From Amoebidium appalachense (lineage: Eukaryota > Ichthyosporea), in the NCBI GenBank assembly GCA_963693365.1, contig CAVNZM010000014.1, positions 5,952,001 through 6,016,000 on the forward strand: 64,000 nucleotides of DNA. Reading direction: 5' to 3'. Positions 24,406 to 59,836 of the stretch are shown in pieces (the first letter of the stretch is position 1; every line of letters starts with the position of its first letter). Below the pieces are notes generated by a model. It saw only the letters and a list, made by a program, of their open reading frames with translations, was not told the origin of the DNA and ran no database searches. A program made the translations under genes and the position numbers.

Positions 24406-26206
24406 TTTTTGCACTTTTCACTCTTTACAGGCTTTTTTTTTAATTTGGAAAACGTAGCATTGTATAGCTTGTTGATAAAGTGGAAGAGGGGAGAGTTTGC
24501 TTGACAACGTCGGCCACTTTGCTCGTATGGCTTGGGCTCAGAGAGCCCTAGTTAGCTAGCTTCACCAGTTTTTTTGCAAAAACAAAAGAGAAAGAAAGAA
24601 ACGACTTCGGATAAAGAGTGAGCAGGCGGAAACGAACCGGAGAATAGAGCAAGCCGTTTACGAGAGTAGGTACTGTGGGGGGTAACTACGGGCTGCCAAC
24701 AACAGTTAGTCATGTCCACGTGTGATCATGTAGGAGAAATAAAACACCGTAAAAGACGAATTAAAAATCGACTCGTGTAGCATATGAATAAAGGAGCGTT
24801 GATATATAGCAGGTATATTTACTGTTTTTTTTTCTTTTCGAAACCCCGGTCCTTGAGGTCGGGAACGGCCCGAGCCTGTTGTCGCACACCTGTGAAACGC
24901 CATCATGTGTAACTCGAAACAGCATTTAATTGGCTAAACCGGTATCAAGATCTATTCCAAGATCGCAAAGGCAAAGAAGCCAATCGGATGGCTCAAGCAC
25001 TTACGCAAACTGAAAATAGAATTTAAGTAAACCAATCATAGTCACATAATGTTACCTATCTATGGGAATTAAAATTGTGTAGTTGTGATTGGTCTAAACG
25101 GTATCAGAATCACATAGTTGGGCAAGGGTGGGCCGCATGCGCACCAGCGGCTCAGTGTTCTCTGTTCAGTTGCCAGAAACCAGAAACGTAGACTTGCCCT
25201 TTGCGTTTCTTGAAAACAAGAAACAGAACTGATTTTCAAAACCACCTTTTGAAGCGGTAAATAGACACAGGTAACGTAGGTTACTACAACAAAGGTACAG
25301 CACAAGAATTTATTAGTCTAGGTCCTACAAAACCGTTCTTGTCCGAATTGGCCGTTCTGGAAAACGTAAGGAAATCTACCCGAAATATATCATACACCTT
25401 TTGAGGCGTTTTTTACGGCAAGAAAAGATCGTGCAGGCTTTTGCAGACCACACCCGGCTGTTGGACAAACAACTACGTCTCCAACATCACACGTGGAATA
25501 GGTATGTAATGCCCTGTCCATTGCACCCTTCCTTTGGGAGTCTGACAACCACTCCGGACTATTAAGACTTTATGCACCAGAAAGCCTCACTTAATGCACA
25601 CCACATACAGCAAGATTATTGTATTATATATAATATTCATCTTCCAACTACTCTGATTTTTTTGGTGTTCGCCTTTGTTAACGTCTTGTTCTGTTCATCT
25701 CTCCCAAGAAATTCACGTGGTTACCGGCCCCGATTAGAGGACACTTTGTCAATATCTTTACTAATAAAATTGTCCCCATGATAGACATGTAGGCACGAGG
25801 GAGAAATGGGGGTCAAACACACACTGTTATCGATTTTTACTCGCGAATTTGTCTAAATATTGACTATTATGCAGTGTGATACAGCTGAGTTTCTCGTGTT
25901 TGGAAATGGCTGGGGATGTGGGATGGGCTGTGCAAGTCAACCTTTTTTCTTCTTTTACTTTTATTTTCTTTCATCTGTTTCCCGTGTGTTTCATTGGAGA
26001 AGGGGAGAGGTCGAGGGGGAGAAAGGAAAACGGGGGGGAGGAGGGGGGGGGGGGGGGGGGGGGGAGGAAGGGAGTGAGAGGGACATATCTGTTTGATTTG
26101 TTTCTTTCAAAATTTACAAGCAGTCGTGAAATTAAATTCAAACAAAGTACGTCATTACTAACAGCGAACTTCTCGTGCATTGCAGCAGGCTCTCTCGTTC
26201 ATCACA
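24406..26206. promoter_or_regulatory. Divergent intergenic region between GT14 and ankyrin genes
   Basis: The two flanking genes start outward from this 1.8-kb region, so it should hold both promoters. It is unlike most of the window in having no long homopolymer or dinucleotide tract before about 26040. CCAAT boxes or their complements occur at about 24930, 24980, 25032 and 25088. The sequence CATTGCAG just before 26190 could be the acceptor of a 5' UTR intron of the ankyrin gene. No open frame of note is present. Confidence 0.4.
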
Positions 26207-33693
<7,487 letters not shown>

Positions 33694-33724
33694 AATAAAA
33701 AGGCTGCAACTAAATGCTAATAAA
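33694..33724 (+). other. Polyadenylation signals of the ankyrin gene
   Basis: AATAAA occurs at 33694-33699, overlapping the end of the stop codon region, and again at 33719-33724. The second position fits a very short 3' UTR and supports the choice of 33538-33693 as the last exon. Confidence 0.55.
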
Positions 33725-34207
33725 GATTTTCCAAGTGTGCCCCCAGTGTGTGCCTGTGTGTGTGCACGCGGTGGGGAGACTGGAGACGAGTGCCGCCCAC
33801 GCCCGCAAAGGAAAGGGACTCACCCACCCCACCCCAAAGGATGGCATAACGATGTATATTATAATCATTGGAGAAACATAACCTGGTCATAAAATAGTAT
33901 TATGATTTCGCAGCGGTTTACACACAAGTCCCCAAAACGTTAACTATGAAGGCTACTTCTTGCAATTCTTGATCACCTCAAACCCAGGCTACACGCTCCG
34001 GTCATATGCTCGAGGCCTCCCCCTCCCCCCCCCCTTCCCCCCCCCCCCCCCTCCCCCGCCCTCCCCCCGGGAGCCCCCCGGGCCTTCCCCTCCCCTTTGC
34101 GGGTGTGGGTGGGACTAGTCTATAGTCTTCCCAGCACGTGCACACACAGGCGCACACTTTCACACGCATTTGATTCACACACCCCTGCACACACATGTAC
34201 CACACGT

Positions 34208-34403
34208 GCTTTAATTTTTATTTCTACTTTTTCCCGTTTTGTTCCCGGAGGGACCACTAAGGGGGGCCTCATAGGAACTACCATCTTCCACCCAGCACCG
34301 ACCATACCCTAGCTAGGGTGCTAAAGGTGCCATTAGCTAAGCTAACACACCATTACCAAGCCTAACTATCTCTACACACACAGCCCTGGGTCTTCAACCC
34401 AGC

Positions 34404-34487
<84 letters not shown>

Positions 34488-34703
34488 CCTCCCCCCCCCC
34501 CCCTCCCCCCCCTCCCCCCACGGGTAGAAAGATAGCAATTATTTGCTTAGTACTTTCTGGCAAACAATGCGTGGGGAGTGGCTGCCTGGCAGGGGAAGAA
34601 AACAAAGAGGTTTCTTTCTTTTTTTTTTTTTTTTTTTTTTTGGGGGGGGGGGGGGGAGGGAGGGGGGGAACAAAGGTGGGAAAGGGGTGCTGTGTGTGTG
34701 TGT

Positions 34704-34749
<46 letters not shown>

Positions 34750-35023
34750 AGGGGGGGGTCATGGTTTTAACTAAGACGCCATGTAATAAATACTGTCTTT
34801 GCATCACTCCCATGGTTCCACACACAGATTTTTTTATTACTTTTTTTTCCCGTTTTGTCCCCGGAGGTACCCCTGGGCACCCCAGAGGAATATTACCGGC
34901 GTCTTTCCACCCAGCACCCACTATACTCTAGCTAGGGTGCTACGGTGCCATTAGCTAAGTTAACCATCACCAATCCTAGCTTACGTTTGTACACACTTAG
35001 CCCAGGGTCTTCACCCTAGCCTC
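34208..35023. repeat. Direct duplication of a segment of about 200 bases
   Basis: Copies at about 34208-34403 and 34826-35023 share CCCGTTTTGT, CCGGAGG, TTCCACCCAGCACC, CTAGCTAGGGTGCTA, GTGCCATTAGCTAAG and GGTCTTCA in the same order. Each also gives a short frame containing FSRFVPGGT and FHPAPTI, so the ancestral unit may once have been coding, though nothing is recognised. Confidence 0.75.
34407..34485. repeat. (GT)n microsatellite
   Basis: A pure GT tract lying immediately after the first copy of the duplicated segment. Confidence 0.9.
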
Positions 35024-35283
35024 CCCGGTGGGTATTCCACACATAGATAGAGACATGGCACTTCCAGATAGAAACAGACGAGAGCGGGGGAGGGAAAGGG
35101 GAGGGGAGGGGGGGGGAGGAGGGGGGGGGAGGGAGGGGGGGGGGGGGGAGGGGGGGGGGGGGGCATTGGCCCATGTACGGCGGCAGTAGGTACGTTTTGC
35201 ATATCATCTGACCGCATGCACATTAGAGACATCACCGTCCAGCAAAGTTGAATTTTCAAAACCTATCGGGTTGTTAGTCTATG

Positions 35284-35324
35284 AGAAGCAGAATTATTGA
35301 GAAGCACTGAATAATTCTGCTTCT
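35284..35324. repeat. Perfect inverted repeat, 15-bp arms
   Basis: AGAAGCAGAATTATT at 35284-35298 and its exact complement AATAATTCTGCTTCT at 35310-35324 are separated by 11 bases. Further partial copies of GCAGAATRATTCTGC follow up to about 35405. Confidence 0.9.
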
Positions 35325-35619
35325 AGCGAGATAAATCTGCTGAGGAGCAGAATAATACTGCTGTCTGTAGAATAATTTTGCTTTTGCAGAATGATTCTGC
35401 TTTTTCCGCTAAAAGCAAAGTTCAGTTAGCGATGGATGGGTCCTTCCACCCTGTTTCCGGGTAGCCCCCGCCCTCCCTCCGGAGGCACCGTCCCTCTCTT
35501 TTCTTCCCACACGTTCTATCTATCTATCTCCCCCTCCCTCCCTGCTATTCTTCTTTGATTTCCTTCCCCGCTCCAGGCTCCGTGTCTGTTCACTCAAGAA
35601 ACCCCCATACGAAGAAATT

Positions 35620-35788
35620 TATATCGCTCTCTCTATCTCTTTCTCTCTTCCTCCCCCCCCCCTTCCCCTCGGCCTCCCTCCAACACTCCTTTCTCTCTCT
35701 CCCTCCCTGTCTCTCTCTCTCTCTGTCTCTCCCCCTCCCTCTCTCCCTCCCTCCCTCCCTCCCTCCCTCCCTCCCTCCCTCCCTCCCT

Positions 35789-35821
<33 letters not shown>

Positions 35822-35890
35822 CGCCACCCCCCCCCTCTCTCTCTGCCTCTCTCTCTCTCTCTCCTTCTCTATCCCTCCCTCCCTCCCTCT

Positions 35891-35945
<55 letters not shown>

Positions 35946-35985
35946 ACTCACTCACTCTCTCACTCTCTCTCTCTCACTCTCTCTC

Positions 35986-36061
<76 letters not shown>

Positions 36062-36140
36062 GTCTCTCCCTCCCTCCCTCGGGAGCTCCCCTCCCCCTCC
36101 TCTCTCTCTCCCTCTCTCTCTGCCCCCCCCCACCTCTCTC
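35620..36140. repeat. Long (CT)n/polypyrimidine tract
   Basis: About 500 bases made almost only of C and T, with CT, CCCT and CACT units. This mirror-like polypyrimidine sequence is a candidate for triplex (H-DNA) formation. Confidence 0.9.
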
Positions 36141-38212
36141 TCTTTCTTCCCCCCACCCTCTCTTCCCCCCCCCCTTCCCCCCCCCCCCTCTCTGCTGCCC
36201 CCCCCCCCCACCCCCTCCCCGCCCCCCCTCCCCCTCCCCCCCCCCCCTCCCCCCCCCCCCCCCCCCCCCCCCCGCCCCCCCCCCCGTGTTTGGCACGTCG
36301 ACGACCAGTGTATATATATACGCATGCTATTATTTTTGGGTAACATGTTGCCGAACACGATCTACTCTGTGAATGATTTGTGGTACAGGTAGCCTGTACG
36401 GGCGCCAGTCTGACTCCTTCGCACCACATATGGAATATCATTTCTATTTGCCAGTGACGATTTGCGCCAAGGCCGGCTATTTGGAGGACTGTCGTAGGCG
36501 TCTCGAAAGACTCAGCAACGTGCGATGCAAAAAAGTCTGTATTTAAAGACTCTGTCACAAAAATAGCATAATTTACAAAAATTATATTTCTTACAACATA
36601 TACAATCGCTTTGATTCCCAATCGTGAGCCACTGTGATTTGCTGATCGGCGTTTTCTCAACACATAACTTCGAGCGCTTGGCTACGAGTGGCTACAACAG
36701 AGAATGGGAGGGGGGAGCTCGAGTCATGACGACATTTTTTTAGGGAGAGTATGTATGGATTATTATGGGCCTAACTGCAAAGTATAGCACATAGGGAGGG
36801 ATACGGCAAGGGTAGATGCTAAGGAAGTTGAAACTCCGTTTTGAGGCGTGTTGGACTCTGCTGAAATCTTAGAGCACACGAGCAGCGAGAGGGGGGTCCG
36901 TCCGACTAACTTGTCCGTGTGCGTTCAAGGTTGCGAAGGTATGGAAAGGCCTACAAGCGCACGCACATGCACACGTAAACGCACACGCACACCGCACGCA
37001 CACGCACACGCACACGTACGCACACGCACATGCACACACACGCACACACGTGCACACACGCACACTCACACATACAAGTGGGGAAAGGAACGGTGGGTGG
37101 TTGGAGGGAGGGGTTGGGGGGAGGGGAGGGGAGGGTAGGGAGATTAATGTGCCTGTTGTGGCGAGTATTGGGCTATGCGAGCATGCAAGCAGAAAGCAAC
37201 ATCATCCCTTGAATAGCCGCTGGTACTTGCATGCACATCCCTCTAGCTACGAACACGCAACTACCTTCTTTCATTGGTGTGGGACCTATTGTTCATATGC
37301 ATAAATTACAGATCATTCCGGTCTTCAGAGATAGACTTTTGCTATTCGAAACGTTTTTAGGTGAAACATAGGTACATTGGGAGGGCACGTGAAATACATG
37401 AGTGCCACTTTTTTTTGTGTTGCCGAGCGTGCAAATTATCATTTACGTAGCAGGAGTTTTTAGATTCATCGCGTGAGGCCGTGCGCTCATTGACGGAGAG
37501 TGGATGTGCTGATGGCAAAGGGGGAGGGAGGGGGGGGGGGAGATGGTTGATGCGTGTGTGGAGGCTAGACAGTGCAGAAGGCAGACAAGTGGAGATGAAG
37601 GGTGTGCGGTAGGCGGGAAGCAGGGGAGGGGAGGAGGAGGGGGGAGGGGTGGGGGGGTACAGGGAGGGGGCACAGAGATGAAGGAGGTAGGATGATAATG
37701 GCCTAAAAGTTGTTGTTATTTTATTAATATTGTTATTACTATTATAATCATTATTATTGTTATCGTTACTATCATTAATACTATTAGTGTTATTATCATC
37801 AACATCATTATTGCTGGCGGAGGGGGGTGGGGGAGGGGGGGGGGGGGGGGAGTGGGGAGTACAGGTTGACGGGCTGGGGAAGAGAAAATGGGCAGGGGAA
37901 GAGGTGGGATGAGAGGGGAAGGGTGGATTAGAGGGGGTGGTAGACACGGCAGAGCTTTGTTGTTCTTGGGTTCACTTTTCTTCTTTTCTTCCGTTCGTTC
38001 GTTCGTTCCTCCCCCCTCTTCCTCCCGCTTTTTTTTATTGGTTTGGCGTGTGTGTGTTCAGAAGGGGAGGGAGGGAGGTGGGATGGGGGTGGAGGGGAGG
38101 GAGGGGGGGGGGGGGGGGGGAATAAGAGCAACGCTTGCGTTAGGAGGGCGTCATCATGTGATTGGGTGGTTTTCTGCGAGCGGGTCATGGTTGTGTTGTG
38201 GGTCTGTGTGTG

Positions 38213-38243
<31 letters not shown>

Positions 38244-38807
38244 GCGGAGAGAGCAGGACAGGGGAGGGAGGGGAGGGGCTCTCTGTTTATGTCTCTCTCT
38301 CTTTCTCCCTCGCCTTCTCTCTCTCTCTCTCTCTCTCTTTCTTTTGGGGGAAGGGGGAAAGGGAGGAGGGGGGCTTGGGCACAAAACGGGGGTGCGACGG
38401 GGGAGGGGGGTGGGTCGGGGGGGGGGGGGGGGGTACAACGAAGATGCTATCTTAACACTGTGTGTGTTATAAGAACTGCTCCCCCCCCCCCCCCCCCCTC
38501 CCCCCCCCCCCCCCGCCTTTGAAAAAAGGGGAGGGCAAAAAAAGAGGAAAGAAAGAAAGAAACCCCATTTGCACCTATTTCTTCGCCTTCACCCCGACCC
38601 CGTTTTCCCGGGTTTCTGCCCAATGGGCTCATACCGAAAGTGTGCACCAACCTGTCTCCTGGACTCTGATCACGTTTGAGATCTGGGAGATCAAACTCTC
38701 GTAGCATGTGTGTTTACGCGTTTTGTTTTGTGTATGTATATTTGGGTGCTTACGTGTGTGTTTCTTTACACGTGCCACCACCCCGTACTCACAGTTGCAT
38801 TTTGCAG

Positions 38808-56556
<17,749 letters not shown>

Positions 56557-57433
56557 CAAGGAGGGGGAAAAAACTCTGTTTTGGTCGAGGCATGGGAGCA
56601 CTCCTGATGATAGGTTTATAGTTCAATTCTAGCTACGTATTTTTCTTTGGTTTCCAAATGCATTTTCTTTTCTGATTCTTTATTTATGTCTTCGCTCCCG
56701 TGCGAATCCCGACCCCCTCCCTCCCTCTCATCCCCAACCTTAGGTCCCACCAAAATCATATAACCATGCCAGCACATATGCACTTGGGCACATAGTCTGT
56801 ATCCTTATTTCTTATGGTTATTTCTCCTTGGGAGGGGGGGGAGGGGGGAGGGAGGGAGGGGGGAGGGGGGGGGGGGGGGCAGCGCGAACACGCGCGCACA
56901 CTCATACGCCCACACACACGTGCACATCGGTGTGTACCCGCGTACCCGCGCATACATGTGCACGCGCGCGCACACACACGCATGCCAGCGTGCATGCGTT
57001 CACGCCGTTTGTTTCATGAATTCATTTACGCAAGTAAGAAACGACAGCGCTATTTGATGTAACTAAATCAGCTTTTATGATGCATTTTCGGGTAGGTGTG
57101 GTGAGGGTTCAATAGAAAGGTATCATCACACTTACACACGTTTACGAATGAAAACTACATAGAAAGTATGTCGCTTATATGTGTTAATGTAATGTGATAT
57201 AGGTTTAGTTGTGGGTGTAGGCAATGTAAGAACGATTTTTCCCCCAGGCCTTGCTTAGTTGTCAGCGGAGGGAGAGATTTTGAGCATATATATATATAGG
57301 CACAGTTAAATGTGTGGCTCTGTGGTCGGTGTGAATGTGTGGGTTGAAACCCGTCGATAATGTGTGTAGGTCTGCTTACTGGATCCCCCAGCGGACCAAT
57401 TATATAATAAACCCGAATGCACAAATACCATTT

Positions 57434-57480
<47 letters not shown>

Positions 57481-58510
57481 ATCGTGTGCAGGGAGAGATG
57501 TTGAGGGACGTGGAAAGAGCGGGGGGGGGGGGGGGGGGGGGGGAAGAGAGAGAGAGCCTCAGAGAGAAAGAAGGAGAGGCACCCACACACCCACACACCC
57601 ACACACGTGCACACGCACGGACACACGCGCACACGCACATGTACACACATCTAAGCACAGCACGTGATCCACGTACATGTGGCCAGGGCAGGACACACAA
57701 CAGGTCAATGACCTATATTGAATTTGGAGTTTTACACTTTGCTCTTATGCATGCATACAGATGTACAACTAAACGTTCACCTGCTTTTTGGGATGTGTTA
57801 CTATGCTGCCTGCGGCTTGCACAGAACTGCAAACACACGGATACATTTTAACTTCAGTACTGTAAAAACCTACTTAACGCGTGGAATGTCACATTGCCAA
57901 ACTAGTCCTGGTTATGACATTACACGATTTTGTGTGACTTGGTTGCACTTGCACGTGTTTTGCTTGAGACTATGTGCCTTGTAATGGTCTTTTTGATATG
58001 TACAGGTTCATTGCGTGTCTTTTCTAATACATGGTAAGCGTAAAACGCAGCTAAGTTAATCCTGGGCCATACTGATCTCACTGCACCGTCAGTACATCTA
58101 CGCCATTAGCGATATAAACCATAAGGCACCGGCATATATTTACTGAGTCTCATGCACGTGCACATGTAGCCAGTTAGGCAAGATCTGTGAGCGTAACAAT
58201 AAACAAGAAATATTATGATGGATGAACAAACGCTGCATGCAATAAAACCAATTAATGTCGTCCTAACCACATCCGGTATGGTGCGCTACACAAACTGCAA
58301 TCGACTCATCCAAAGGCAACGCCTGCCCGTATGTAAGGTATGCTGACTATTGCATGAGCCCGAGTCTCCTCACCCTCTCGCTGCATAGTTTGTGTTAGGA
58401 GATGAGCAAATGTATGCGAGGTTATATTCCCCCCCCCCCCCTCTCCGCGGAGGGAAAAAAAGAGAAAGCGAGACAAAAGCAACACACAATCGTGCGTACA
58501 AACACACACA

Positions 58511-58545
<35 letters not shown>

Positions 58546-59004
58546 CATACACACTGTGCATGCACCCACTGACATAAACATACTGCACACAATGATTCGT
58601 GAGGACTTATGGATTAGTGGATAGGTCTAGGCATATAGCCGAGGTTTTCAGGAGTGGATAGGTCTAGGCACATAGCCAAGGTTTTAATGAGTGGATAGGT
58701 CTAGGCACATAGCCGAGGTTTTAAGGATAAGGAGTGGATAGGTCTAGGCACATAGCCAAGGTTTTATAGAGAATCGAATCCACGGGTGGATGAGAGTTAT
58801 TAGGAAGTGACATCGTGTATCTAATATTAGGATGCGGGACGTGCGTGTTTACGCGCAAGTTTATCATAATGATTCAATCGCATAGCTATCAGGGAAGGGA
58901 TTTCATGGGGTGCATGTGTCTCGAAGGACCACGATATCTTTCCTTTTTTTTTTTTTTTTTTTTGGTCTCTAAGTGGCAGTGGTAGTTGTGGTGGTGGGAG
59001 TGGA

Positions 59005-59041
<37 letters not shown>

Positions 59042-59061
59042 AGAAGGGGCAAAGAGTTTAT
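56557..59061. other. Region between EXO70 and the disordered-protein gene
   Basis: This holds the EXO70 3' UTR and unique sequence (56557-56820), a G-rich and CA/CG-rich block (56830-57000), unique sequence (57005-57430), poly-C and poly-G runs (57435-57545), unique A/T-balanced sequence (57660-58430), a short CA tract (58500-58545), the minisatellite at 58613-58767, and a poly-G run (59009-59040). No coding frame is recognised. The EXO70 and downstream minus-strand genes converge here. Confidence 0.5.
58613..58767 (+). repeat. Minisatellite, four units of about 38-42 bases
   Basis: Each unit contains GGATAGGTCTAGGCACATAG and CCAAGGTTTT with few differences. Units start at about 58616, 58653, 58690 and 58732. 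It lies in non-coding sequence. Confidence 0.9.
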
Positions 59062-59789
59062 CTATGATTCGAGAGAAATGTGTCCTTGTAAGAATGAGCA
59101 TACTTCATATATAGAGGGCCCGCTGCAGTTCAGAGATTATATACGAAGGGAGGGTGGAGGACGGGGAGGGGGGTCCCGTAACCATGCCGGGGGGGGGGGG
59201 GGGGGGGGGGGGGGTTGTAAACACGGGGGGGGGGGGGGGGGGGAGGGGGGCACATACTTGAGAGAGTCCATGTTGGCAATAAGAGCAGTCAGGCGGGAAT
59301 GAGCTTTAATGCAGTCGGGACACCCAACACACGGCCGAAGGGGTCTATGGGCGGAATTTGGAATGGCTCTTGCCGATAAAGGAAGATCCGCGGATTTTGG
59401 GCGGGTGTAGGGGGACATGCGAGGAGTTTTACGCCCGGGGCCGGCTGCCGGAGCACTCTTATGGTTGTCTGTGTTGGGTGTATGGGGGAAGATATAAGAT
59501 GCAGTGAGCAATCTCTGGCTGGGAAGGTCCCAGAAATTCCCCTCCCCCCCCCCCCCCCCCCCCCCTACCCCACAAGCTTCAACGTACAGGATGTGATTGG
59601 CCCCGGGCTCCCCCCCCCCCAAAAAAAACAAAAAAAACAAACAAAAAAACAGCATCATCAATCCCCCGGGTCCTTCCCCAGCCCATACCTATCACCAGGC
59701 TGAGAAAGATGGAAAGGGAGGGGGACACCATGGGCAAGCAGGCGGGCGGGCGGGCGGGCGAGCAGGGGAGGGAGGAGGGGGCGGCGGGG

Positions 59790-59836
<47 letters not shown>

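Larger units (their letters stand above)
33725..38807. other. Repeat-rich region upstream of EXO70
   Basis: No gene is supported here. Contents in order: unique sequence (33725-34010), a duplicated 200-base segment with (GT)n between copies, poly-G (35090-35163), a hairpin-forming motif cluster (35284-35410), a long CT-rich tract, unique sequence (36290-36960), an ACGCAC-type repeat (36960-37075), unique sequence (37140-37500), an imperfect ATT-rich trinucleotide stretch (about 37715-37815), then poly-G and poly-C blocks. The last several hundred bases presumably include the EXO70 promoter and a 5' UTR intron ending TTTGCAG just before the ATG. A minus-strand frame at 36290-36663 shows no recognisable protein. 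Confidence 0.5.

Noticed and set aside
35986-36663. Minus-strand frame of 225 residues
   Set aside because: Two thirds of it is repeat-encoded Gly/Arg/Glu. The unique N-terminal part shows no recognised domain, and codon context gives no support.
58613-58767. CRISPR-like appearance of the four-unit repeat
   Set aside because: There are no unique spacers of constant length. The units are near-contiguous, and the context is a eukaryotic intergenic region.
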